This document shows positions 8,359-17,821 of a stretch of 64,000 bases of DNA, piece by piece. Position 1 is the first letter of the stretch, and each line of letters starts with the position of its first letter. Source of the stretch: Bradyrhizobium sp. S69 (lineage in GTDB: Bacteria; Pseudomonadota; Alphaproteobacteria; Rhizobiales; Xanthobacteraceae). The stretch lies in the NCBI RefSeq assembly GCF_009766005.1, contig NZ_LMUK01000046.1:129687-193686 (forward strand). Reading direction: 5' to 3'. The notes under the pieces were generated by a model, which did not search any database, was not told where the DNA came from, and worked only from the letters and a program-made list of their open reading frames with translations. Position numbers and translations under genes: made by a program.

Positions 8359-9537
8359 ATGAACAACCCGACCCGGGTGATCGGTTTCGTCAACGCCGCC
8401 CATTTCATCGATCATTATGCGATGCTTATTTTTGCCGCCGCCGTCATCGTGATGGGGCCTGCGCTCGGCATGGCCTATTCCGAATTGCTGCCTTATGCGA
8501 CCCCGGGCTTCATCGCGTTCGGCGCGGGATCGCTGATCACCGGCTGGCTCGGCGACCGCTGGAGCCGCCGACACATGATGGTGATCTTCTTTGGCGGCAT
8601 CGGGTTGTCGATGATCTCGGTCGGGCTGGTGCAGACGCCGCTGCAACTCGGCACGGCGCTGCTGTCGATCGGCATCTTCGCCTCGATCTATCATCCGGTC
8701 GGTACCGCCATGATCGTGTCCTATGCCGACAAGCTCGGCCACGAGATGGGGCTCAACGGCGTCTGGGGTAATCTCGGCGTGGCGTCGTCGGCGCTGGTCA
8801 CCGGCGTGGTCGGCCAATATCTCGGCTGGCGTTATGCCTTCGTCATCCCCGGCGTGGTCACGATCGGGATCGGCGTGGCGTTTGCGCTGATGGTCGCTCA
8901 CGAGGACCGCAAGGGCTCGAAGCAGGCCGCGGCCCAGGCGCGCGTCGCCAAGCAGGACATGTGGCGGGTGATCCTGGCGCTGTTCATCGTGGTGATCGCG
9001 ATATCGACCACCTTCAACGCAGTCACCGTGGCGCTGCCAAAGCTGTTCGCGGAGCGGCTGGCGGATCTGACCAATAGCCCGGCGCTGCTCGGCGTGATCG
9101 CGGCCTGCGTCTACGTGTTCGGCGCGATGACGCAATACACCATCGGCAAGCTACTGGATAAGCATTCGCTGAAGACGGTGTCGCTGCCGCTGTCGTTCGT
9201 GCTGGCGCCATTTCTGTATTTCGCCGCGACCCTGTCCAACCTGCCGCTGATCCTGGTCTCGATCGGCATCGTGATGGGCGCGTTCGGGCAGGTCACCGTC
9301 AACGATGCGATGGTCGGCAAATATACCAGCGAGGAATGGCGCTCGCGGGCCTACGCCGTGCGCTACTTCATCGGCTTCACCGCGGCGGGCGCTTCGGTCG
9401 GCCTCGTGGCATGGCTGTACCAGCAGGGCGGCTTTGTCACCATGCTGCACGCCTTCGCCGGCCTCTGCCTGCTGGTGGTCGCCGCCGCGATCATCCTGCC
9501 GAACGAAATCAAGGTGCCGGCGGCGCAGGCGAGCTGA
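8359..9537 (+). CDS. MFS transporter
   Basis: 392 residues with about twelve hydrophobic segments. The loop between TM2 and TM3, GDRWSRRHMM, is the MFS signature, and the middle charged loop (HEDRKGSKQ) separates two six-helix halves. It is an inner-membrane secondary carrier. Divergent placement beside the AraC regulator suggests control by it. The substrate is unknown; the short length and fold would fit an efflux pump or a small-molecule importer equally well. Confidence 0.88.
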   Translation: MNNPTRVIGFVNAAHFIDHYAMLIFAAAVIVMGPALGMAYSELLPYATPGFIAFGAGSLITGWLGDRWSRRHMMVIFFGGIGLSMISVGLVQTPLQLGTALLSIGIFASIYHPVGTAMIVSYADKLGHEMGLNGVWGNLGVASSALVTGVVGQYLGWRYAFVIPGVVTIGIGVAFALMVAHEDRKGSKQAAAQARVAKQDMWRVILALFIVVIAISTTFNAVTVALPKLFAERLADLTNSPALLGVIAACVYVFGAMTQYTIGKLLDKHSLKTVSLPLSFVLAPFLYFAATLSNLPLILVSIGIVMGAFGQVTVNDAMVGKYTSEEWRSRAYAVRYFIGFTAAGASVGLVAWLYQQGGFVTMLHAFAGLCLLVVAAAIILPNEIKVPAAQAS

Positions 9538-9564
9538 AGCGTTCGACTTCGGAGGAATAATTTC

Positions 9565-9718
9565 GTCATGGCCGGGCAGAAGCGCGAAGCGCGTCTTCGC
9601 GCTAGATGTCCCGGCCATCCACGTCTCCCTTTGCTCATGTTCTGCAAAGACGTGGATGCCCGGGACATAGGCGAGCGGAAGCGACGCCGTCCTTCGGACG
9701 GTTATGCCCGGGCATGAC
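9565..9718. repeat. Dispersed palindromic repeat, family B
   Basis: A long copy with both outer arms (gtcatggccgggc, gcccgggcatgac), the central cacgtct/agacgtg pair and an inserted segment ccgtccttcggacgg that itself forms a small hairpin. Confidence 0.85.
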
Positions 9719-9800
9719 GAGTGTTTGGGCATGGCCTAAATGACATGGCCTAAATCTTGAATGCCAATCTTGCGCGCGCGGGTCGTGTCGTGAGGTGCCT

Positions 9801-11771
9801 ATGGATATGCCATCGAGTGCTCCGGTCGGCGGTTTGATCGACCGTTCCGTGGCCGATTCCGGCCTCAGTCGCGCGGAAGTGCTGCTCGATCATCCGAAAT
9901 ATTTGCATCATGCCGGCAGCCCCTGGTTCCTGGCGCTGACCGCGCTCGGCGTAGTGTTCGGCGATATCGGGACCAGTCCGCTGTATGCCTTCCAGGTCGC
10001 GTTGATCGGCGTCGGCCATGCGCCGGCGGCCGCCGACGTGCTCGGGATCGTGTCGCTGATCCTGTGGGCGCTGACCATGATGGTGTCGCTGAAATACGTG
10101 ATTTTCGTCTTACGGGCCGACAATGACGGCGAGGGCGGCATCCTCGCGCTGCTCTCGCTGGTGGCCGCCGACAAGGTGGCCGATGGCGCCAGGCTTCCGG
10201 CCCTCGTGCTGCTCGGCGTGGTCGGCGCATCGCTGTTGTATGGCGACGGCGTCATCACGCCCGCGATCTCGGTGCTGTCGGCGATGGAAGGACTGAAACT
10301 GATCGCGCCGGACTTCGAGCATTTTATTGTTCCGGCTACCATCGCCGTGCTGGTCGGCCTGTTCGTGATCCAGAAATACGGCACCGGCAGCATCGGCAGA
10401 CTGTTCGGGCCGATCATGGTGGCCTGGTTCGTCGTGCTCGGCGGCCTCGGGCTGTCCAATATCTGGATGGCGCCCGCGATCCTGAGGGCGGTCAATCCGC
10501 TGGAAGCCGTGCACTTCCTGGTCAACGATCCCAGGATTTCCTTTGTGGTGATCGGCGCGGTGTTTCTCGCGCTCACCGGCGGCGAGGCGCTGTACGCCGA
10601 TATGGGCCATGTCGGCGCCTCGGCGATCCGGCGGGCCTGGTTTGGCCTGGTGCTGCCGGCGCTGCTGTTGAATTATTTCGGGCAAGGGGCGCTGATCCTC
10701 AGCGATCCCGCCGCCGCCGATAATCCCTTCTACAAGCTCGCGCCCGGCTGGGCGTTGATCCCGATGCTGGTATTGGCGACGTGTGCGACCATCATCGCGT
10801 CGCAGGCGCTGGTGTCGGGCGTGTTCTCGCTGACCCGGCAGGCGATGCAGATGGGGTTATGTCCGCGGGCCCGGATCGTCTCGACCTCGGCCGACGAGGC
10901 CGGCCAGATTTACGTGCCGGCCGCCAATTGGCTGTTGATGGCGGGCACGCTGTTCACCGTGGTGCTGTTTCGATCGTCCGATAGCCTGGCCGCGGCTTAT
11001 GGCATCGCTGTTTCCGGTACCATGCTGATCACCACGATACTTCTGTATCGTGTCGCGGTGTCGCGATGGCAATGGCCTCCCGGCGTCGCCATCCCGATCA
11101 TCGCGATATTCGGCGCGATCGATGCGGTGTTCCTGGTCTCCAATTCGATCAAGATCACCGAAGGCGGCTGGTTTCCGCTGATCGTCGGCGCCGTGATCGC
11201 GCTGTTGATGCTGTCTTGGCGCAAGGGATCGTCCGAGGTGAGCAACAAGCTTCATGAGATGTCGATGCCGCTCAAGGAGTTCCTCGGCTACGCGGACCAG
11301 CGGTGCATCGGCCGGGCGCCGGGAATGGGCGTATGGCTGACCAAGGTCGAGCATGGCGCTTCGCCGATGCTATTGCGTCATATCGAGCACAACCGGGTTT
11401 TGCATGCCACCGTGGTTCTGCTGACGTTCGTGTCGGATCGCCGGCCGCGGGTGCCGTTCCACGAGCGGCATTCGGTGCATCGTCTCGGCCACGGCTTCTA
11501 CCGGATCCAGGTCCGGCTTGGCTTCATGCAGACCCCGGATATTCCGCTGACCCTGATCAACTGCAACAAGCTCGGCTTCGATGCTGATCTCGACCACAAG
11601 AACTACTACATTGCGCATGAGACCATCGTCCGCCGCGAGGACGGCTCGGCGATGGAGCCGGTCACGTTCGCGGTGTTCTCGTTCCTCAACCGGATCGCGA
11701 GCCGGGCTCCCGATTTCTTCAAGATCCCCCAGGACGCCATCATCGAGGTCGGATTCCGGGTCGAGATCTAG
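9801..11771 (+). CDS. kup: Kup-family low-affinity potassium transporter
   Basis: 656 residues, the usual Kup length. The N-terminal motif GVVFGDIGTSPLYAF and the loop LRADNDGEGGILALL are diagnostic of Kup (KUP/HAK/KT) K+:H+ symporters, followed by about twelve membrane helices and a hydrophilic C-terminal domain of about 180 residues ending in FKIPQDAIIEVGFRVEI. It sits in the inner membrane and imports K+. ATG 9801 was chosen over GTG 9795 because GAGG lies 6-9 bp upstream. It appears monocistronic. Confidence 0.94.
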   Translation: MDMPSSAPVGGLIDRSVADSGLSRAEVLLDHPKYLHHAGSPWFLALTALGVVFGDIGTSPLYAFQVALIGVGHAPAAADVLGIVSLILWALTMMVSLKYVIFVLRADNDGEGGILALLSLVAADKVADGARLPALVLLGVVGASLLYGDGVITPAISVLSAMEGLKLIAPDFEHFIVPATIAVLVGLFVIQKYGTGSIGRLFGPIMVAWFVVLGGLGLSNIWMAPAILRAVNPLEAVHFLVNDPRISFVVIGAVFLALTGGEALYADMGHVGASAIRRAWFGLVLPALLLNYFGQGALILSDPAAADNPFYKLAPGWALIPMLVLATCATIIASQALVSGVFSLTRQAMQMGLCPRARIVSTSADEAGQIYVPAANWLLMAGTLFTVVLFRSSDSLAAAYGIAVSGTMLITTILLYRVAVSRWQWPPGVAIPIIAIFGAIDAVFLVSNSIKITEGGWFPLIVGAVIALLMLSWRKGSSEVSNKLHEMSMPLKEFLGYADQRCIGRAPGMGVWLTKVEHGASPMLLRHIEHNRVLHATVVLLTFVSDRRPRVPFHERHSVHRLGHGFYRIQVRLGFMQTPDIPLTLINCNKLGFDADLDHKNYYIAHETIVRREDGSAMEPVTFAVFSFLNRIASRAPDFFKIPQDAIIEVGFRVEI

Positions 11772-11797
11772 CCGGTAGCGGCTATTAGAAGCTGGGC

Positions 11798-12028
11798 TCA
11801 GCGTAACGCGAGCGACACGCCGCTCAACCGCAAGCTCGTCGCCGAATTGAGCAGTGTCGAGTTGCTGGCTTCAACCGCGCCAAGGGCGGCGAGGCCGGAG
11901 TTGACACCGACCACAGAAGACATCTCGATTTTCGCAATCTTGGTAGCCTGCACGGCCAGACCCGGAAGCATAACCGCCATCGCGACAATCACTGCGGTGT
12001 TCAGCCGCGACCAACCAATCGTTTTCAT
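11798..12028 (-). CDS. Small exported protein of unknown function
   Basis: 76 residues starting MKTIGWSRLN, then a hydrophobic stretch (AVIVAMAVMLPGLAVQA) that reads as a signal peptide or membrane anchor, then a short Ala/Ser/Leu-rich tail (VNSGLAALGAVEASNSTLLNSA). A strong ribosome binding site, AGGGGAGACGGTT, lies directly before the ATG, which argues that it is a real gene. I do not recognise a family. It is convergent with kup and divergent from the autotransporter gene. Confidence 0.55.
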   Translation of the reverse strand: MKTIGWSRLNTAVIVAMAVMLPGLAVQATKIAKIEMSSVVGVNSGLAALGAVEASNSTLLNSATSLRLSGVSLALR

Positions 12029-12402
12029 AACCGTCTCCCCTGTTTCGATGACAGGGAGTTTCGGTCAATGCGGGGGGTAGGTCTGTGATGGCCGTCACAG
12101 GGGCGGGGCGTCATTGCGCGGGCAGCCTACCGCGCGGAAATTCAAACGATGGCGCGTAACCTGATAATTGAGTCGCCGACGAAACCGCGCGGATCATGGA
12201 ATACAGCCGCGCCTGGCGCGCCAACCGCGACGGGTTCGCTCCGGTTCTGGCGGCGCGTTAGCGGCTGCAGATCCCCTCTCGATATTTCGCTGCGCTTGGT
12301 TGTGCATTAAAAAATCTCCACAAATCCGCACTGTCACAGTTCTGTTATGTGCCAGCCCTAATCAACTCCCAGAAGACTGGGAATAATGGGGTTGGGGTAC
12401 TA
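12029..12402. other. Intergenic region before the autotransporter gene
   Basis: About 370 bp between the small exported protein and the preferred start of the autotransporter. It presumably holds both promoters. The part near 12300-12345 is AT-richer (ttgtgcattaaaaaatctcc) than its surroundings, but no clear promoter consensus, repeat or RNA gene stands out. Confidence 0.4.
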
Positions 12403-15400
12403 GTGGTGGCGTTTTTGTCGAGCGGCTTTGGCCGCGTGTTTTGTGCTGCGTTAGTGTCATCAAGGTCCGTTGCACCGGTTTCCTCTCGGGTGCGGCAAGC
12501 CGTTCCCCAGCAAGCCCTGCGGCGTCTGACGCTGTTATGTTCCGCATCCGTCATCGCGATGGGAGTTGCCGGCAGCGCGCACGCCGGGCAGTTGGCGGCA
12601 TCGGCTTTCCAGGTCTACGACCCGACGACGGCCTCGACCATCGTGCCGGGCGCGCTCGCACTGTTTCAAGTGCCGGTCGACAGCCTGCGCCCCACCCAGA
12701 TGAACGAAGGCTTCACCGAGGTCGGCAAGAAAGCCGCCGGCTTCGATCTTCTGGCCCCATCGCAGCTGCAGAGCAATCTGCTGACGGACATCGAGCCGGT
12801 TGTGATCGGGCCCGGCGGCCAGCTTTATCTGACGGACGGGCATCACACCTTCACCGCCTTGCAGGATTCCAGCTTCGGCGCCTCCAACCCGAACGTCTTC
12901 GTCAACGTCATTGCCAATTACTCGAACCTGACGATGGCCCAGTTCTTTGCGACGATGCAGTCGCAGAACCTGCTGCTGCCGCTCAATGACGGCGTGCCGC
13001 AGACGGTCAACGCCGCGACCGGCGCGCCGATCCCGACCAGCCTGACGGGACTGACCAGCGATCCCTATCGCGGTCTCGAATACAGCATCCTGAAGAACAA
13101 GAGCAGCAAGCTGTTCACGACCTCGGCGAACATCACCGGAGCGGTGGGCGCGTCGACCCCCGGCCTCGACAAGATGACCGGATTCTATTCCGATTTCTTC
13201 GAGGCTGCGGCCTATCGCGGTGCCAATAACGGGCTCGGACTGGCGTATCTGTCACCGGGCGATATCGCCATCGCCACCAAATGGAACCTGACGGCGTCGA
13301 GCCAGACCACGCTGCCTAATGTCGCCGGAACCGTCACCGCGGCGCAACTGCCGGGCTTCATTCTGTCGAACAATCTCACCGTCAGCAGCGTCATCAGCAA
13401 TTCGACGCTCTCGACCGGTGCGCTCGACGGCAATGGCGGCTTCACCGGCATCACCACGATCAATGCGGGCACGGCAGCGAATCCCATCACCGTCGGCACG
13501 CCGAATGTCGGCTTCATCATGCAACTCGGCAACGACGACAAGTTCAGTGTCGCTTTGAGCGGCGCCAATACCTATACCGGTGGCACGTCGATCCTGGCCG
13601 GCAACCTCATCGTCGCCAACGATGGCGCGCTCGGCGCCGCGGCGCCGGCGGGTGCAACCATCGATCTGAACAACATCAAGACCAGCGTCCAGGCTGCGAA
13701 CGGCATCATCTTCAACAGCCTTACCGAGGGTAACGGCACACTCACGCTGGGCACTCTCAACAACAGTGGCAACGTCGTCTCCGGGGCTGGCGCGAACTAC
13801 ACACTTTCGCGGACGATCGCTGTCGGCGGTGAAGCCGCGACCATCAGCATCAACGACTTCAACGTCACCCTGAATGGACAGCTCGTATCGCTTGGCGTCG
13901 GTCCCGGCGGCACTGGGATCGGCAATGCTACCGGCTTTTCGGATCTGACGATCGACGACATTTCGTCGGCGGGCAAAGGTGTCCTGACCCTGTCGACGGC
14001 CAGCCCGGACTTCTTCGGCAATATCATCATCGGCTCCAGCGGCACCCCGACCGTAAAGGTCATGAGCGACGCCGCGCTCGGCAACACCACCGGCCCGGCG
14101 GCATCGATCGGCCAGATCGAGCTGAACGGCGGCACGTTGCAGGCGGGCGCCTCCTTCACGGCTCTTGAGCGCAACATTTTCCTCGGCGGCGGCAGCACCT
14201 TCGACGTCAATGGATTCACCACCAGTTGGGGAACGCTGTCCGATGCCCAGCGCACGCTGGACATCCTCAACAGCAACACGACGACGGCCGGCGCGGTCAC
14301 GTTCAACAATCTCGCGATCAGCAGCACCGCCACGCTGCAATTGGCCGGAGGCGCGGCCGGCGAAACGGTGACGCTGACCAACGGCATCAACCGCACCGCT
14401 GGCGCTACCCTGATCATCCAGCCGACCTCGGCGTCATCGCTGGGGACGGCAACCGAGAAGCTGTTCTCCGGCGTCGGCGCTGCTTCGCTGGTCAATACCG
14501 CGACCGATGCCATCGCGCCGGTCTACATCGTCACCAACAACGGTGTGGCGAAGAGCGGCGGACCTTATGACTTCGTCACCTATGGCGCCAACGGATATGT
14601 CAAAGCGACCTATAGCGCGACCACGCTGACCAACGCGCCCGGCAGCGTCGTGGCGCTGGCGGCAAACACCACGGCAGCCGGTAACGTCGCCGCCTTCGCA
14701 CTCAACACCGAAGGCAAAACCATCAATCTCGGCGGCCAAACGCTGACGATCGGCGACGGCACCAACGCCGGCGGCCTGATCTTGGCATCGGGCTCGGCGA
14801 TTTCCAACGGCACGCTGGCCTTCGGCGGCAGCGAAGGCGTGATCTGGCTCAGCGGCAGCAATCCGACCATTTCAGCGTCGATTACCGGCAGCAACGGTTT
14901 GACCTTCGCCGGATCGGGCGGCGTGGCGTTATCGACGGCCGCGAATGTGAGCGGTGCGATCAATATCGATTCCGGCACGGTCACGCTCTCGGGCACCAAT
15001 ATCTTCGCCAGCAATTCGACCGGCATCACGCTGTCGGATGTCAAGAAATCACCGGCCCCGGCGGTTCTCACCGTCACCGCAAACAACACCCTTGCGAGCC
15101 TGAATTCGGCCGGGTCCAACAGCACCGTCAATATCAGCAACGGCGCCGCGCTCACGATCGGCGACACCGTCAACAACCTCAGTTCGACGTTGTCCAGCAC
15201 CATCGCCCAGACCGGCGTCGGCGTCGTTGGCGCGCTGACCAAAAATGGCAGCGGCATGCTTGATCTGTCGGGCTCAGCCGGCGTCAGCTTCGCCGCTGGC
15301 AGTACGGTGGTCGTCAATGGCGGCGTGCTTCGCATCGCCAACGGCATCTTCGGCGCCAGCGCCACCACTCCGATCGACCTCGCTGGCGCCGGAACCGAAC

Positions 15401-17808
15401 TGCAATATGCCGGCAATGGCGGCTCGAAGTTCAACGATCCGATTCAAGGCCTCGGCATCTTTCATCTGATCGGCGGCACCGTCCAGTTCACCAGCACCGC
15501 CAATACCTACAGCGGCGGCACCGTGGTCGAGCAGGGATCGACCCTCGATCTCACCACCGCCAACGTGTCCTCGGGAAACGCCAATATCATCAACGCCGGC
15601 GGCCTCGTGGTGTTCGATCAGGCCACCAATGGCACTTATAGCGGCGTGATCAGCGACGGCCGCCAGATGGAAGCCACCAGCGGCCCGATGCTCTCGGGCA
15701 GCCTGGTGAAGGATGACAGCACCGGCAGCAGCAGCGGCAACCTCACGCTCGCCGCCGTGCAGGCCTATAGCGGCGGCACCTTCGTCGAGGCCGGCACATT
15801 GACCCTCGGCGTCGCCAACGCGATCGCCGGCAGTAGCGGCGTCGATCTCGGCCGCGTCGGTGGTCCGCAGGGAACCGGAGCGGCAGCAAGCGGTGGCCCG
15901 GTGACCGCAACCCTGGCATTGAGCGCCAACAACACCGTCCAGGGATTGATGGACGAGGCCGGCAACCACACCGCCGTGCTGCTCAACGGCAATACGCTGA
16001 CGATGAATGTCACCAGCGGTCTCGCCTTCAACTACGCTGGCGTGATCAGCGGCACCGGCGGCCTGATCATGACCGGCACCGGCTCCGAGACACTCGGTGG
16101 CGCCAGCACCTACACCGGCACCACCATTGTCAACGGCGGTCTCCTTAACATCGACGGCTCGATCGCCTCGTCCAGCCTGACGACGGTGAATGCGGCCGGC
16201 GCGCTCGGCGGCACCGGCATCGTCGGCAATACCTTCATCAATGGCGGCACCCTGGCGCCCGGCTACGGCTCAGGCACGCTGACCGTCAGCGGCAACCTGG
16301 CATTCACCACGGCGGCGGCCTATCTGATCGGGGTCTCGCAGTCGGGCTCGGCGCTGACCAGCGTGACCGGCACCGCGACGCTCGCGGGCACGGTGATGGT
16401 GGTTTCGCCGACCGGCACCTACAAATTCGAGCAGCCCTATACGATCCTGTCGGCCGCAGGCGGCCTCGGCGGCACCACGTTCAATGCGCTGGCGCTGCCG
16501 GATTTCATCGCGGGTTCGCTCAGCTATACCTCGACCAACGCCCAACTGACCCTGGCGCTGGCGCTCGGACAGCTGCCCGGCCTCAATGCCAATCAAACGC
16601 AGGTGGCCTCGGCGATCGACCGCGCGGTCAATGCCAGCGGTTCGCTGCCGTCGGGTTTTGCCAATTTGCTGAATCTTTCACCCGCAGCGCTTCCGGGCGC
16701 GCTGTCGCAATTGTCGGGTGAAATCGGCACCGGCGCGCAGCAGACGACCTTTGGCGCGATGACGCAGTTCGTCTCTTCGCTGATGGATCACATGAGCGGT
16801 GCCGATGCGCCGGTATCGACCCCGGGCGCATCGCCCTATGCCGATGATCCCAGCGCCGCCAATGCCTACGCATCGAACAACACGTCCGGCTCCAAGAGCG
16901 AGCGTGACGCCTATGCCGCGATCTACAACAAGGCGACGCCGCGGCCGGCCGATCCGTTCGCGCAAAGCTGGAGCGTATGGGCGGGCGGCTTCGGCGGCAG
17001 CCAGACCACCGACGGCAATGCGTCGCTGGGATCGAGCGGCAGCACCAGCCAGATCTATGGCAGCGTCGTCGGCGCCGACTATCGTATTTCGCCCTTTACG
17101 GTGGCCGGACTGGCGCTGGCGGGCGGCGGCACCAATTTCAGCGTCAACGGCCTCGGCACCGGACGTTCCGACCTGTTCCAGGCCGGCGTGTTCATCAAGC
17201 ACACGGTCGGCGCGGCCTATATTTCCGGCGCGCTCGGTTATGGCTGGCAGAACATTACGACCGATCGCACCGTGTCCCTGGCGGGCGTCGATCAGTTGCG
17301 CGCCAATTTCGATGCCAACGCCTTTTCGGGACGGCTCGAAGGCGGCTATCGCTTCGTTGCACCTTGGATGAGCCTCGGCGTGACGCCCTACCTCGCGGGC
17401 CAGTTCACCACCTTCGAACTGCCGGCCTATGCCGAGCAGGCGCTGGCCGGCTCCAACGCTTTCGCTTTGTCCTATGCCTCCCAGAGTGTCACCGACAGCC
17501 GCAGCGAACTTGGTCTGCGCACCGACAAATCCTACGCGCTGACCAATGCGGTCTTGACCTTGCGCGGCCGTCTGGCGTGGGCCCATGATTTCGATACCGA
17601 CCGCAGCGCGGCGGCGACCTTCCAGTCGCTGCCCGGGGCCAGCTTCGTCGTCAACGGCGCGGCGCCGGCCCACGACTCCGCGCTGACCACCGCTTCGGCC
17701 GAGGTGAAATGGCTGAACGGCTTCTCCGTCGCCGCCACCTTCGAAGGCGAGTTCTCCGACGTCACGCAGTCCTACGCCGGCAAGGGCACCGTGCGTTATA
17801 GCTGGTAG
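12403..17808 (+). CDS. Giant autotransporter (type Va) with a ParB-like domain in the passenger
   Basis: About 1,800 residues. The order is: an extended N-terminal export signal ending near GVAGSAHA; a ParB-like segment (VDSLRPTQMNEG, then IGPGGQLYLTDGHHTF, then DPYRGLEYSI) resembling the putative ParB-like nuclease family; a long Gly/Ser/Thr/Asn-rich beta-helical passenger with autotransporter-associated repeats such as TYTGGTSILAGNLIV, TYSGGTVVEQGSTLDL and AYSGGTFVEAGTLTL; and a roughly 280-residue beta-barrel (QSWSVWAGGFGGS onward) ending in the aromatic YSW. It is exported through the outer membrane by its own barrel. No ATG suits the start: GTG 12403, after GGTTGGGG, has the best ribosome site, while the frame is open from GTG 12349. 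What the ParB-like part does outside the cytoplasm is unknown. Confidence 0.85.
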   Translation: MVAFLSSGFGRVFCAALVSSRSVAPVSSRVRQAVPQQALRRLTLLCSASVIAMGVAGSAHAGQLAASAFQVYDPTTASTIVPGALALFQVPVDSLRPTQMNEGFTEVGKKAAGFDLLAPSQLQSNLLTDIEPVVIGPGGQLYLTDGHHTFTALQDSSFGASNPNVFVNVIANYSNLTMAQFFATMQSQNLLLPLNDGVPQTVNAATGAPIPTSLTGLTSDPYRGLEYSILKNKSSKLFTTSANITGAVGASTPGLDKMTGFYSDFFEAAAYRGANNGLGLAYLSPGDIAIATKWNLTASSQTTLPNVAGTVTAAQLPGFILSNNLTVSSVISNSTLSTGALDGNGGFTGITTINAGTAANPITVGTPNVGFIMQLGNDDKFSVALSGANTYTGGTSILAGNLIVANDGALGAAAPAGATIDLNNIKTSVQAANGIIFNSLTEGNGTLTLGTLNNSGNVVSGAGANYTLSRTIAVGGEAATISINDFNVTLNGQLVSLGVGPGGTGIGNATGFSDLTIDDISSAGKGVLTLSTASPDFFGNIIIGSSGTPTVKVMSDAALGNTTGPAASIGQIELNGGTLQAGASFTALERNIFLGGGSTFDVNGFTTSWGTLSDAQRTLDILNSNTTTAGAVTFNNLAISSTATLQLAGGAAGETVTLTNGINRTAGATLIIQPTSASSLGTATEKLFSGVGAASLVNTATDAIAPVYIVTNNGVAKSGGPYDFVTYGANGYVKATYSATTLTNAPGSVVALAANTTAAGNVAAFALNTEGKTINLGGQTLTIGDGTNAGGLILASGSAISNGTLAFGGSEGVIWLSGSNPTISASITGSNGLTFAGSGGVALSTAANVSGAINIDSGTVTLSGTNIFASNSTGITLSDVKKSPAPAVLTVTANNTLASLNSAGSNSTVNISNGAALTIGDTVNNLSSTLSSTIAQTGVGVVGALTKNGSGMLDLSGSAGVSFAAGSTVVVNGGVLRIANGIFGASATTPIDLAGAGTELQYAGNGGSKFNDPIQGLGIFHLIGGTVQFTSTANTYSGGTVVEQGSTLDLTTANVSSGNANIINAGGLVVFDQATNGTYSGVISDGRQMEATSGPMLSGSLVKDDSTGSSSGNLTLAAVQAYSGGTFVEAGTLTLGVANAIAGSSGVDLGRVGGPQGTGAAASGGPVTATLALSANNTVQGLMDEAGNHTAVLLNGNTLTMNVTSGLAFNYAGVISGTGGLIMTGTGSETLGGASTYTGTTIVNGGLLNIDGSIASSSLTTVNAAGALGGTGIVGNTFINGGTLAPGYGSGTLTVSGNLAFTTAAAYLIGVSQSGSALTSVTGTATLAGTVMVVSPTGTYKFEQPYTILSAAGGLGGTTFNALALPDFIAGSLSYTSTNAQLTLALALGQLPGLNANQTQVASAIDRAVNASGSLPSGFANLLNLSPAALPGALSQLSGEIGTGAQQTTFGAMTQFVSSLMDHMSGADAPVSTPGASPYADDPSAANAYASNNTSGSKSERDAYAAIYNKATPRPADPFAQSWSVWAGGFGGSQTTDGNASLGSSGSTSQIYGSVVGADYRISPFTVAGLALAGGGTNFSVNGLGTGRSDLFQAGVFIKHTVGAAYISGALGYGWQNITTDRTVSLAGVDQLRANFDANAFSGRLEGGYRFVAPWMSLGVTPYLAGQFTTFELPAYAEQALAGSNAFALSYASQSVTDSRSELGLRTDKSYALTNAVLTLRGRLAWAHDFDTDRSAAATFQSLPGASFVVNGAAPAHDSALTTASAEVKWLNGFSVAATFEGEFSDVTQSYAGKGTVRYSW

Positions 17809-17821
17809 CGGGGCGGCGTTT

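Noticed and set aside
12168..12386. 72-residue ORF before the autotransporter
   Set aside because: It has no ribosome site, an Arg-rich composition and overlaps the probable promoter.
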